64,000 nt of DNA from Limnoperna fortunei (GCA_944474755.1 OX104125.1:50145346-50209345), one strand, 5' to 3'. Positions 32,572 to 44,079 are shown, counted from the stretch's first letter. The notes: a model not told the origin generated them from the sequence alone. Numbers and translations: made by a program.

Positions 32572-33330
32572 CCCACAGGATATGTTTGACTAGTTAAATT
32601 GACCCATTTCCATGATTTACATGATTTATCTCCCTTTTTACTTCCAGTTAAAAAAACTACGTCTATCATCACTAAAAGACTATGATATTGAAACAAGATT
32701 TTGCATCGTTTTTTTTGTATTGTTCATCTATGTCAATTAAATTATCTAATTAACCTCATTAGTAGATGTTACTTTAGCCATATATAGGCAAGAGGTGAGT
32801 TTGAAGATTGGAACATGTACTAGTATGTCACTGGTAGTGGTATGCTTGTTTAATCAAACAGCTGGAGTTCTACCTTAGATTAGCATCATGTAAATGCGGT
32901 AACAGGTTAATTAATTTACAATCATGTTTACACAGCAGGGGGTTTTAATAACATCTTCAATTAGATTTTGACACCTGTAATTAACATAAGCGTTCAAATC
33001 TATCAATGATATCGGTAAATGTCCATTTCATGACATAAGTTTTCAACAGGACAAACTACTGCTGTAGCTGCAGTTTTTAGTACCGGCAGTGGACACTAGG
33101 TGGCGCTTTTTTTAAATTGGAAAGTCGTCAATTGGGGTACTGATATTTAAATAATCTATAAGCTTGAGGCAGCCATGAATTATTTCTTAAATAAACATAG
33201 GTTAATTAATTTATAGCATATCTTAATCATGTTTACACATCAGGGGTTTTAATAATATCCTCACTCAGATATTGACACCTGTCTGTCATTCACAATTGTC
33301 CATTTCAAAAGTTTTCAACAGGACAGACTG
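32572..33330 (+). repeat. Segmental copy of 29.5 kb plus a local tandem duplication
   Basis: The stretch 32572-32905 matches 29500-30068. From 32905, blocks GGTTAATTAATTTA, ATCATGTTTACACA, TTTTAATAA and TTTTCAACAGGACA occur twice (about 32905-33110 and 33205-33330), a diverged ~300-bp tandem duplication. The second copy is interrupted at 33331 by a DNA transposon and continues at 34954. Confidence 0.6.
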
Positions 33331-34945
33331 GGTGTGTTCCCCGAACGCCTACTGGATAAAAACAACACCTCATTAGGTAGGGGGATTAAGGGGTCTATCA
33401 AGGGGAATGCCATAATTAGTTTACCTGTATTTACCTTGAAAATTAGAATAATGTATAGTATTAAGAAACTGAATTGAATAGAAAAATATCAAAGTAAAAT
33501 ATAAAAAAGAATGGATGGTTTCAAATTAATTAAAATTAAATTTAAAAAGTGACTAAAATGTTACAAAATATACATTTTTTGTCAATAAAATAAACAATTG
33601 TCTTCATAATGTCCAAAGCCAATTTATTAAGCTTCAAAATAGCTTTAAAAGAGACTGAGATGATGAGATTGTACCATTACCAATTAATAGTGTTCACATG
33701 TCAACCCTTTGAACATTGCAAACTTAAATAGCATAAAAATGGGTGAAAAGTCAAAACCCCTAAACAAGGCCTGAAAAGCCCAGCACACTGGTAGAGGGGA
33801 TGATCTATTGACTATAAAGACAAAGAAAACAAATTGTAGAAAGTTCCTAAGAAATATGCAGACAGCACTGGGAATCATATTGCATTAGCTTCAATAGAAA
33901 TACCAAAGTAAATGAAGTATGTTTCTGTGTAAATAAGATGTTGGGTAAATCTCTGGGAAAAAAAAATTCCTGATTTAATTGCAAATGGCATACATTTAGA
34001 AACCCCTATAGAAAAGCCATATCCGATACTAACAACAGTTCTACTTGCAAGGAAAAACTATGTTATAATATGTTCAAGCACTTGTCAAATAACGTTAAAG
34101 GAACGTTACCCGACAGGCATCATGGAATTATTGACTTACACTGACTCAGCATCAAAGCTCCTCCATCTCGAATAAGTGACAAAATGACTCAGTGTTTTAT
34201 AGTTTAGAGCTCTGGGTTTATTTCGGTTACTTAATTATTCACTTGTGTTAAACCAATAATCGTAATTGCAATTACCATTATCCCAAGATGTCGGAGGATC
34301 AAACAGGTAAAATTGTTTTTCTCCTGTATCTTTTTTCATAAACGATGGCGTCAGACCCCACCCAGTCGCCAATTAGATCTCTATATTATTTACCTGTTTG
34401 CAAAACTGTGGTACATGTAAGGTACACGGTTTAAGTCCCGAGATATTTGGATTCGAAAATTTTTAAATGATCATCGTAATTGTTATGTTAGATAATCGTA
34501 ATTGCGAATTTAAAATCATATATGATAAAAAATCAATTTCATCTGACTTCAAGAATTTGTCGTACACAAAAAGAAATCATTTAAACGACCGTGGATGAGG
34601 ATATAAGGTTTCTTGTATATGCATATATGTTTATTATATAAAATAAAAAGAATATAAGAAATAATAATTTAATTTCCAATTAGCATTATGATTCTGTTTA
34701 TCCATGAAACTACGTACACGAAACATGGATCTTCTTGAAACTTTCCATACTAAGTAAGTAGTGCATCAATGTATCCAAATTATTCAAATGTGTAATAACC
34801 TATATTATATTGTGAAATTTCTAATACTTTTCTTATTTGATATTTTACCTATGTTAAAAACAGGGACACTAATTTAGAAGGCCCCTTAATCCCATACATT
34901 AATTAAATGTTTTTTTTAATCCAGTAGGCGTTCGGGGAATAAACC
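33331..34945. mobile_element. hAT-like non-autonomous transposon, 8-bp target duplication
   Basis: The ends TTCCCCGAACGCCTACTGGAT (left) and ATCCAGTAGGCGTTCGGGGAA (right) are inverted, and further blocks (GGGATTAAGGGG) extend the TIR to about 65 bp. ACAGACTG flanks it at 33323-33330 and 34946-34953. An 8-bp duplication fits the hAT superfamily. The 1615-bp interior has no transposase-like frame. The ends are well preserved, suggesting a fairly recent insertion. Confidence 0.85.
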
Positions 34946-34959
34946 ACAGACTGCGGCTT

Positions 34960-35770
34960 TATTTGGAAGTACCATCCTCCAGAAGTGGACAATAGAAGGC
35001 ATTTCTTAAATTGGACATACATGTACTGTATGTGTCCTAAAAAATGTGCACTAATTTCTTGCCATATCTAAAATTGAAAAGTGGCCTTTATGAAAAGAAC
35101 TTTTTTTTTATTTTAAACAAGGGAGATAATGCTGTACCTTTTCTCCAACTAGTTACTTTTATTAAAAGTTTTAATAGATACAAACTTATGTCTGAAATTT
35201 ATGTATACCAAATACTACTGCAGTACACGTTTGTAACAAACATGTTATAAACTGTAGTCTGAACGAGTGTTTCGCCAGGTGTGGTGTGGGATTCATAGCC
35301 ATAGGTTTCGTTTTCAACTTTTGATACAAATCGTAACCACAATAAAAATCAACATACCTTACTGTAACATTATCATTCAGTGTGATGTGACACCCTACAA
35401 GGCAAAAAACCACTAATTAATACTTTCGTTTTCGTTGTTGTTCGTTGAGCAAGTTTCTACCTTGCAGATCAAGCGTAACGATAGCACTCGAAGCTTGCAG
35501 GACCGATCACCGGATAGGCCGTTTATCCACGTACATGCCGTTTATTTATTATTAAATTGAAAATGCAGATCAATGATAAAAAGTAATAATAAAGTAAACA
35601 AAATATAAAATTTAATTTATATTTTATTAAAAGTATGTACGTGTTTGTAAGGGATCAGTGTTTATATCAACAAATTAAAATTACTATTACAAGTAATGGA
35701 AGAAGGGGGCAAAACTCTTCCAATCCTATAATATTTCTGAGTTATTCCTCTTTGATACTTTGATGGTATT
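34960..35770. other. Nothing recognised
   Basis: AT-rich flank between the hAT-like element and a SINE. The open frames at 35044-35250 (+) and 35186-35413 (-) have no motif and overlap each other. Confidence 0.3.
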
Positions 35771-35775
35771 TGAAA

Positions 35776-36018
35776 ATGTGTTTTGTTTGTTTGAATGGTG
35801 TTTTAACGCCACTTTCAGCACTTTTTCAGCCTTTTCATGGCGTCCAGTTTTTATTGGGGGAGGAAGCCGGAGTACCCGGAGAGAACCCCCGACCTGCGGT
35901 AGGAAAACTGGCAATCCTTGTCAATTAAGATTGGAGTCGAGTACACCCTGCCTGCAGTGAGAATCGAACCCGCAATCTCAGTGTTGACAGACCACGTGAT
36001 CAATAGTAGACGAACTAC
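35776..36018 (-). mobile_element. tRNA-derived SINE, 5' head truncated
   Basis: In reverse orientation, the tail GTTTTGTTTGTTTG, the GGCGTCCAGTTTTTATTGGG block and CCACGTGATCAATAGTAGACG match the SINE at 42358-42619. The tRNA A-box end is missing: the match stops at GAACTACCT. The short frame over it is shared by all copies and is not a gene. Confidence 0.85.
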
Positions 36019-36056
36019 CTTGAAATCTTTATTTTACTTGATGCTGACGATAATTT

Positions 36057-36430
36057 TCTCTTAAACAAAGGAAGGAATGCAAAAAGCTCTTGATAAATTT
36101 CTAAATTACTATGAATTATGGAGATTGTCTGCAATGTAGAAAAAACTAAAGTCATTATTTGCAGTAAACGATAATGCCCAAAAATGATATTGTCCCGACG
36201 AATGGGTAAAGTTGGAAATTGTAGATTCTATGACCTTGGTATAGTTTTCAAATATAATGGGAATTTCTCGGATGCTAGAACAAGATTAGTTGAACAATCC
36301 CAAGTCTTTATTTTCAATATACAGAAAATCTCGGTATCAAAATATACCACTAAATATTCAGCAAAAATTATTTGATTCTCTTTTGGAACCAATTTTGTTA
36401 TATGGCTCAGCGATGTAGGGTTTCGAAAAT
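36057..36430 (+). pseudogene. LINE reverse-transcriptase C-terminal relic
   Basis: Conceptual translation with frame changes gives a sequence typical of the C-terminal part of a non-LTR retrotransposon RT. It has a KTKVIIC-like segment, then FYDLGIVFKYNGNFSDARTR (the LG-x-x-F thumb-adjacent motif) and FDSLLEPILLYGS, a hallmark that normally continues into EVWG. Here a TAG replaces that continuation, and at least two frameshifts and several stops are present. No endonuclease or RT palm (YADD box) is seen in the window. The clade is not determined. It is a dead, 5'-truncated copy. Confidence 0.7.
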
Positions 36431-36509
36431 CTTCTGTTAATAGAAAAAAGGATACTTCATGGTTTATTGGGAACTTGGTAGGTATCCTTAAGATATTAGA
36501 GTGAATAAA

Positions 36510-36690
36510 ATGTCATCAAAGATACCAAGGTTAATAAAATTTACTACGCCAGACGCGCGTCTAATCAAGACTCATCAGTGGCGGACAAGCCCAAACAATA
36601 TGTAAAATCCAAATGAATGAGATGTAGTAGAGCTTTTATCACCAAAATTCCAAAAGACGTTATACCAAATCCGGCTAAGGCTATCAACAC
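36510..36690 (+). repeat. Dispersed repeat with CAGACGCGCGT motif
   Basis: AAAGATACCAAGGTTAATAA, ACGCCAGACGCGCGT and AGACTCATCAGTGGCG form a dispersed repeat that I associate with mussel genomes. A related decayed copy lies at about 57685-57765 (AAAGATACCAAGGTTATCAA, GCATTTCGTC, CAATGACGCTCAA). Confidence 0.5.
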
Positions 36691-37071
36691 CTTTAAAATA
36701 GAAAAACCTTCGAATTAAAATAATTTTCGAAATTTCAGGGCAGTAAATTTAGGCAATGACTTAATCAATGAAAGAATAAATGATATTTTAGTCTGCACCG
36801 AGGCTGGTAAAACTGAGAATCGTGTCAGTCTGCTGAAAATTACTTCAGAGTGAGAATAAACTAAGTAGACTTGTGTATAATTTTAATGCATACAATGGAT
36901 GCAAATTTAAATGGACGTCACAAATAAATCTATTTTCGACAGCTTAGGTCTAGAATAAATTTTTGCAAAACAATTTGCTATAGATTTTTGTACTTTGTGT
37001 GGTGGATCATTGAGTTAGAGTTTAAGTTAAATTTCGAGTTAAGGTTCGAGTTGGAGGTTATACATCATACA

Positions 37072-37372
37072 CGACTTTATCGGAGAAAGGTTGGGTGAGT
37101 TATCGATGTTGGAGAGCTGTCCAAAGGAGAAAGTTTGAGTAAGTTATCGATGTTGGAGAGCTGTTTAAAGTTCTAACGAATGAAGGTTGAGTAAGTTTTC
37201 GATGTTGGAGAGCTGTTTAATGTTCTTACGGAGAAAGGTTGAGTAAGTTATAGATTTTGGAGAGCTGTTTAAAGTTCTAACGGAGAAAGGTTGAGTATGT
37301 TATCGATTTTGGAGAGCTGTTTAAAGTTCTAACGGAGAAAGGTTGAGTGAGTTATCGGTATTAGAGAGCTGT
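37072..37372 (+). repeat. 52-bp tandem repeat, about 6 copies
   Basis: The landmark GGAGAGCTGT recurs at about 37111, 37155, 37207, 37259, 37311 and 37363, mostly 52 bp apart, with GGAGAAAGGTTGAGTAAGTT between. The first spacing is 44 bp. It is non-coding. Confidence 0.75.
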
Positions 37373-37867
37373 TTAAAGTAGTATATTAATAATTAACAAT
37401 ACTGAACATTTTTTACCAGAATCTGCCCAGTTTCACTAGAACCGTCCTTTATTGTCCATTATCATTAATACAAAAGCATATATCATATTATATTATACAC
37501 ATATTGCTGTAGCAAGACTGAATACACTTTTCAGGTTATTTTTGGGACGTTATTTTCGGTCAAAAGGGTGTTATACCAAGACTTATTGTGATGTATCAGG
37601 TTTATGCATCATGGTGCTATATGGTTGTCTAGAATTTGGAAATAACTGATATAAATTATCCAATAAAAACTGAAGACTTTTGTATGAATTATAATATACA
37701 GGCATAACGAAACATATATCTGCCAATACTAAATATTCAAGTTAGATATATATGTAGACATTTAATGACAAGAACATTTTTTTTTCACATCAAGAGATTG
37801 TGAAATGTGCAGACTCCGACTCGTGTTAAAAAAGTTTGCTTATAGAGAGCTTCCTGACGTCCCATAT

Positions 37868-38490
37868 ATATTATATCATAAGGACAGAGTTTGGTACCGG
37901 CCGAATGGGACCTATTTTATTGTTCAGTAAATATATGATATCATAAGGACAGAGTTGGGTACCGGCCGAATTAGACCTATTTTCTGTTCCGTAGATATAT
38001 GATATCATAAGGACAGAGTTGGGTACCGGCCGATTTCGACTATTTTTCTGAAATTGTCAATAGATATTTGACACCATAAGGACAGAGTTGGTTACCGACC
38101 GATTTAAACCTATTTTCTGTTCCGTAGATATATGACATCATAAAGACAGAGTTGGGTACAGGCCGAATTAGACCTATTTTCTTGTTCCGTAAATATATGA
38201 CATAAAAATAGAGTTGGGTACCGGCCGAATTAGACTATTTTTTTGTTCAGTAAATATATGACATCATAACGACAGAGTTGAGTACCGGCCGATTTAGACC
38301 TATTTTGTGATTTTGTCAGTAGATATATGACATCATAAGGACAGAGTTTGGTACCGGTCGAATTAGACCTATTTTTCTGTTCAGTAGATATATGTCATAA
38401 TAATGACAGAGTTGGGTACAGGCCGAATTAGACCTATTTTATTGTTCAATAAATATATGATTTCATAAGGACATACATGGGTACCGGCCT
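37868..38490 (+). repeat. ~64-bp tandem repeat, about 10 copies
   Basis: GGTACCGGCCGAATTAGACC with ATATATGACATCATAAGGAC recurs every 62-68 bp from about 37893. Several copies are diverged (for example GGTACAGGCC and GTTACCGACC). Each unit carries the palindrome-like GGTACCGGCC. There are no spacers unique to each unit, so it is an ordinary satellite-like array. Confidence 0.8.
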
Positions 38491-39500
38491 CTTCAGACCA
38501 ATACTTAAGGAGATAAATTGCATATGCATTGAACATCTGTTTGAAAACATCTCGGAATGAAAATTTGCATATTTGTACAGCACCTGCACCTGCAATTTTA
38601 AGTAAGAAAATAATATAGGAGATTTATAACACATACCTTTTAAATGCATTTAGCCAAATATTATTTCATTGGCCAGTCCAATCTATGCTGACACACTAAG
38701 ATCTGGAGGCTTTCACTAGATGACCATGCACTCCATCTTTTAAACTATGCCATGTTGTCCCCCAAATAGTTTAAATGTGGTTTCAAATAAACAAGATGGT
38801 GTTTTAGACAAGAAATCTATTAAACCAGCACTAATAAATGAACAAATTTCAATTTCACCTGTTTAAACCTTCAACTGGTGCAAAATCAAAGTACCGATAT
38901 TTCCGTCAAGTGCTGTTGATAACATTAAATTCCGCGTGGGCAAAAAAAAAGTGTTGGACGGCAGAGGATTCTCGGACTAGCAGAAAAGATGCCAAAATTG
39001 CTGACTAAGCAGTTTATATAGTGTGCATTAGAAATTTTTTTAGTACCGTCAGTTAGTTTCAGCAAGAGATACCACAATCTCTGTAAAAAATAGTTTTAAT
39101 GCAGAACTGCACTAAATGTTTCCGCAATTAAGCGTTTAACTTTCAAGAGTGCGGTACGGTATATTTAAAATTAACAGGTCAAAATGTTATATTATCGCGG
39201 AATTATTAATAATTTTACACTTCATTCAGATTCTGTATACTCCTAGAAAAATCAAACAACCACAACATATTTATGCAGGGCGAATTGAAGCAAGTGCTTT
39301 ATTTTGTCCGACTGGAGTTTTCAGCTATTTATCAGCAATATATCTCGGCCATCTCCGTCAACGGTCGGAAAGAAAAAAATAGCCGAAAATGATCCGAGTG
39401 AACTAACTTCAGTGCAGAGTAAGTGATTACGTTTATTTACGGCGTTACGATTACGGCTAAAAATAGCATCCAAATATAAAGCTGAGGTCCCAAAGGAAAG
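38491..39500. other. Nothing recognised
   Basis: AT-rich, with no coding signal or repeat visible. The frames at 38446-38649 (-) and 39149-39382 (+) lack motifs. Confidence 0.3.
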
Positions 39501-39501
39501 T

Positions 39502-39678
39502 CATCTTCGCTAGCCAAGGGTTACGATCCGATACTCTTATCTTCACCCTCATCTTCGCTAGCCAAGTGTTACGATCAGGTCCCCCCTCTCTTATCGGATC
39601 GTAACCCTTGGCTAGCGAAGATGCTTCACCCTGTGAAGAGAAGGGGGACCTGATCGTAACACTTGGCTAGCGAAGATG
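39502..39678. repeat. Interlocked perfect inverted repeats, order A-B-A'-B'
   Basis: A (39502-39533, 32 bp) is perfectly complementary to A' (39592-39623). B (39550-39585, 36 bp) is perfectly complementary to B' (39643-39678). All four share the core CTTCGCTAGCCAAG; A has GGG and B has GTG after it, and they differ again after GTTACGATC. The perfect pairs cross rather than nest. The loop after A' contains CTTCACCCTGTGAAG, another small hairpin. No coding content is seen. Origin is unknown. Confidence 0.85.
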
Positions 39679-39909
39679 AAGGAAAGTTTACGAATTTTAA
39701 CTATTCATTTTCTAAAACAACATTAACTACAATATACATTACTGTTCGTTAAAGGTATTTTAGAAATATTGTAAAAATATCATCTCGGATTTCCCCACTG
39801 ATAATACTGGCTCAAAATGCCTTCTAGAATTACAATTTGTAACAATAGTATCGTACATGTATTAGTTTCTTGTTGTTAAGTAATTGCTGTACATAGTTAA
39901 GCAGATATA

Positions 39910-40197
39910 TTAAGATGGATCAACAATTTTCTTGCCAGGCCATCCTAGAATAATTACCCCTCCCCCGCTTTCACGTATGATCAAGTTTGTGTAATTTCGA
40001 GATTTAAAAAGTATACTCATAACACACATGTTCCTGTATTCTATTGCATGAACTGCAGTTTGTAGAAATTCTTTAATGTATAAAACTGGGACCATACTGG
40101 GGGTGCCGTCTACAGCATCCCCAAGTGGCCAATACGGGAGGTCCTCTTTTTTCAACTTTTTTTCAACTTGTGTTTTGTTAATTTTATTTCGTAACAT
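39910..40197 (-). CDS. Unrecognised 95-codon open frame
   Basis: The frame has protein-like composition in its middle (LPYWPLGDAVDGTPS, then VLYIKEFLQTAVHAIEYR) and a basic, lysine-rich start. I do not recognise it. It could be an exon or a relic of a mobile element. No clear splice sites or neighbours support it, and the end (IRESGGGVIILGWPGKK) may already be intron. Treat it as a candidate only. Confidence 0.2.
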   Translation of the reverse strand: MLRNKINKTQVEKKLKKEDLPYWPLGDAVDGTPSMVPVLYIKEFLQTAVHAIEYRNMCVMSILFKSRNYTNLIIRESGGGVIILGWPGKKIVDPS

Positions 40198-40756
40198 AAT
40201 GGAAATATATAGAAAACATATTAGTCTTGTGAAAAGTAATCCAGAAAATTATACACAAATCATTGAGGCCCATGCTACACAATAGGATAGGCGCAAAATA
40301 GACAAAGTAAAGGCGAAACGTGTACGCTTGAAAAGATCATACGGAATGTCCTGTAACGGTTAAGTTCATGTATCTTTTTAGACTGTATCTGTTTCTTTTG
40401 TTTAATGTATGTGGTAAAATGTGGTAAAATCAATAATTTTTCGTAAGAATTATACATAAAATTTTTAGCTGGCTTAACATTATGCCTAATATGATAGACA
40501 AGACAGTTCAAATCCATTTCATGGCAGATTTTTGAAATTGAATATTAACAAATTATGCAGCCTAGTAATTTCCCATGGGCATTTTTTGTCTGCATCTGTA
40601 ATGCTTTCATTCATCAAAATGAATCGTTTACAAATATAATATTTACAACAATTATCTGAACTGGTAGCATATATCACAACTGAAATTGTAACCAATTAAA
40701 TAAATAAATAAATAATGATAATACAATATATGATATTTATGACAAAAATCTATTTT

Positions 40757-41022
40757 TCGGTGGCAGAGTGGTCAAGGTAGTTCGTCTACTATTGATCACG
40801 TGGTCTGTCAACACTGAGATTGGGGTTCGATTCTTACTGCAGGCAGGGTGTACTCGACTCCAATCTTAATTGACAAGGATTGCCAGTTTTCCTACCGCAG
40901 GTTGGGGGCTTTCTCCGGGTACTCCGGCTTCCTCCCCCAATAAAAACTGGACGCCATGATATTGATGAAAAACTGCTGCAAGTGGCGTTAAACATCATAA
41001 AGCAAACAAACAAAAACAAAAA
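40757..41022 (+). mobile_element. tRNA-derived SINE, near full length
   Basis: Head CGGTGGCAGAGTGG (A box), GGTTCGATTCTTAC (B box), then TTGACAAGGATTGCCAGTTT, GGCTTCCTCCCCCAATAAAA and an A/C-rich tail with CAAACAAACAAAAAC. It is colinear with the copy at 42358. No clear target duplication is visible. Confidence 0.87.
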
Positions 41023-42340
41023 CTTAAATTGTATGGCAGTGTGAAGTCTTTGTTGTATTTATCTGGTTAGGCCAACGTTGAGCCAACCAGTTGACCAAAC
41101 GTATGGACGATGATCAAAATTACCTTGGGGTAACTACATCTGTCAACGTTGGCCCAACTTATGATTGCTATCTGGGTTGACTGTTTTTTGACACCATGCT
41201 AGAATCAGTGCAGCGGTCAACAGTTTACGGAACGGCTCTTAACGGCTGACCAGGTTGGTTAATTTTTTTGACTAGAGATCAAATTTGGCCATTATTCTTT
41301 ACAAGTAAGATAAAACCCGAGAGTTTAATTAATTTGTAATGCTGATTACTTGAAAATACGTACTTTTGTGCTTACTTAACGAAAATGCGAACTAATATAG
41401 TTTGTAAAAACCTCATAATAGTGCAACTTGTAATTCACCCAAAATCGAGAAAAAAGAATAAAATTTAATCGACAGGTGCGGAACATAGCGCTGTATTTCA
41501 ATAAGTTTGTTTTCAATCAGTATTTTTAGTCAAAGTATAAATACAAATATGGCCATGAAGAGGCGCCGTGTAAATATTGTTTGTAATAATGATATTGACG
41601 GTGCATCCACTTTAAATCCCACGATATCTTTAGTTATATTGTATTAGATTATTTAAATAGGAATTAGACGCAGATGAACGTTTCCGGTAAGCTCAAAACG
41701 GACGCATATTATAGTAAAGCACTTCCAAACGGAATAATAGACAGCTTGACGGGCCTCTGTTTATTTAACATTGCCCAGTAGTAACTACATTTGAATATCC
41801 GGGGTGTATAAACATCTACCCAAGAACATGCGTCATGATAACCCTTTATTCTCTTTTTTCAGTTTGTTAGTAACTTGTAATAAAAACTATAAAAAGACAT
41901 TTGAGACCGCTGAAGGAGTTTGGTAAGTTAGAGAGCCCAATAGGAACACATTTGAATATGTGTATATCGTACACAGTCGTCTGTCTCTAATTTTAAGAAG
42001 ATATATCTAACCAATGAACTGGAAAGAAATATGCAATAACTACATAAAATGAACAATAGAACAACAGAGACCGGAAGTAGGCTCCCACAACATAACAATA
42101 GAGACCGGAACAGAAAAACAGAGACCGGAAGTATGCTCCCACAACATAACACCATAGACAGGAAGTATTGCTCGGTGGGAGTATTAATTTTTATAATCTT
42201 GTACGGACTTTATTCAAGCTATGTTCTTTATTCAAGCTATGTTTTGGAAATTTTATTACATTTATTTTTGTACAAATATTTTTTTCAATTAAAAAAAATC
42301 CAGGTAATGGATTCTGATTTAACTGTTAACATGTTATGAG
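41023..42340. other. No gene; short GAGACCGGAA duplication
   Basis: The sequence is AT-rich without coding evidence. At 42066-42160 the block AGAGACCGGAAGTA with GCTCCCACAACATAAC occurs twice, with a further AGAGACCGGAA between. The overlapping open frames on both strands there come from this duplication. Confidence 0.35.
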
Positions 42341-42357
42341 ATAAATACTTAACCTCA

Positions 42358-42619
42358 GGGAGCCTCGGTGGCCGAGTGGTCAAGGTAGTTCGTCTACTAT
42401 TGATCACGTGGTCTGTCAACACTGAGATTGCGGGTTCGATTCTCACTGCAGTCAGGGTGTACTCGACTCCAATCTTAATTGACAAGGATTGCCAGTTTTC
42501 CTACCGCAGGTCGGGGGTTTTCTCCGGGTACTCCGGCTTCCTCCCCCAATAAAAACTGGACGCCATGATATAGCTGAAAAATTGCTGAAAGTAGCGTTAA
42601 ACACTATCAAACAAACAAA
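42358..42619 (+). mobile_element. tRNA-derived SINE, full length, 11-bp target duplication
   Basis: This 262-bp copy has A box TGGCCGAGTGG near 42369, B box GGTTCGATTCT near 42433, a conserved body (GACAAGGATTGCCAG, CTCCGGCTTCCTCCCCC) and a tail CAAACAAACAAA. ACTTAACCTCA flanks it perfectly (42347-42357 and 42620-42630). Intact ends suggest recent retroposition. A truncated second 3' end follows at 42631. Confidence 0.9.
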
Positions 42620-42630
42620 ACTTAACCTCA

Positions 42631-42700
42631 CCCCAATAAAAACTGGACGCCATGATATAGTTGAAAGTGGCACTAAAAATATTCAAACAAACAAACAATT
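42631..42700 (+). mobile_element. SINE 3' fragment
   Basis: CCCCAATAAAAACTGGACGC to CAAACAAACAAAC repeats the last ~70 bp of the SINE immediately after the target duplication of the full copy. It is an older truncated copy next to which the full SINE landed. Confidence 0.8.
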
Positions 42701-43329
42701 TATACACGGTCACCTAAGGAGTGTTTAAAATAATTGATCTGCCTGTTTTAAATTGTAAAACACGAAATGGTTATGTACGGAATTGCGATGGACCAATAGC
42801 GGAGTTAACATGTCTGCAAAAGTGTGACGAAGTGATTATATATCGTCACAGCAGTACGTGTGTATATCTCGCACAAATATTGACAAAAATTTCACAGTTT
42901 TGGAGCATAAAAATAACGAGACAAGAATCAGTAACACTTAATTAATGCTCTTTTAGGATACATTTTTATAAAATTTCATTTGTGATTTTCTGACAGTTTA
43001 AATCGAGTCACAGATATTTGTTAACCACTTTTAACACGAAACAAAACTAACAAGAACGTTGTTTTTTTCCACTTGTTTTCGCTTATCGTAAATTTGGTAA
43101 AAAACGCGATATTTAAAAGGAAAATGTGCAACTGTTGAAAATATCCCTCTGTGCTGATATTATACTAATCATGTAGTGAAAATTTGCATGTACACAAGTT
43201 TACATTTTATAACGTCGTGCTTCAACAAAATTTAAAAAATGGCTTGCTATGAAAATCAATAAAGATCAGTCAACAGGTTATTGGTAAGGACTTAACTGCA
43301 CTACGTTTGGTACACACACTCAATATGTT

Positions 43330-43455
43330 GAATATTTAAGGATTGTTTTAGATTTTTTGTTAATTGGTTAGATTATTGGATATATACGACTTTAGGTCGG
43401 TATATCCAATAATCTAACCAACAATTGAAAACAATTCTTATATTTTAAATTCAAT
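43330..43455. repeat. Hairpin with 21-bp perfect core arms
   Basis: The 21-bp arm at 43364-43384, starting TTGGTTAGATTATTGG, is perfectly complementary to 43401-43421. Weaker complementarity (GATTGTTTT/AAAACAATTC, TTGAATATTT) extends it outward. It is probably a foldback MITE. Confidence 0.7.
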
Positions 43456-43459
43456 ACTA

Positions 43460-44070
43460 TGAAAAGAAATAACAAAAACAATATTTTACAAGTAGTAAAT
43501 TAATATTTGCAATTCACAATTCTTAGTGTCGTCACTTGTTTGCGGAAGAATACATGTATAGTGAACGTCATCAATACTTTTAATTATGACGTCAACAATC
43601 AGTCAAGTGCTGGTATAACAAGCTAGGTTATACGAAATGGACAATGTTGCTCAGCTGTTGAGTATTTAAAGGAAATTAAAATATATGAATATAACCCGAA
43701 GAGACGAACACAGTGCACATATCTATTAACAATAATGCCATGTCTTGAATCGAGTACACCCTTTTATAAACGAAGTCAGAAGGATATACATATTTAAGAT
43801 ACAGTGTGTACAATTTGGAATTTGTCAATTCTAAATAAAGGCTCAAAGTCAATTTATTCAAGGTACAAATTATGAAAACTTCAACTCTTTACTTTAAACA
43901 TTAATGATACGATCCGCTGAATGGACGGCAATGGCGAACACACCTACACATCGTTTATTTGTTTCAATGTTTATTCAAATACTCTATACCCTGTACTCGA
44001 AAGAGAATTATGTCAGAAATAATTTCCATTATGTTCAACTCCAAACTTTATTATCAAGCTTTTCCTATGC
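43460..44070. other. Nothing recognised
   Basis: AT-rich; short open frames only, without motifs. Confidence 0.3.
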
Positions 44071-44079
44071 TCAGTGGTT

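Noticed and set aside
34288..34306. ATGTCGGAGGATCAAACAG followed by GTAAAA as a first coding exon
   Set aside because: It lies inside the non-autonomous hAT-like element, and nothing downstream in frame supports a gene.
37868..38490. CRISPR-like array
   Set aside because: Units are directly tandem with no unique spacers, units vary in length, and the DNA is clearly metazoan.
41928..42339. Frames on both strands with internal repeats
   Set aside because: They arise from the short GAGACCGGAA duplication; no motif or splice support.
42358..42450. tRNA gene (Leu/Ser-like A and B boxes)
   Set aside because: The sequence continues into a conserved SINE body, recurs in several copies, and does not close a cloverleaf; it is the SINE head.
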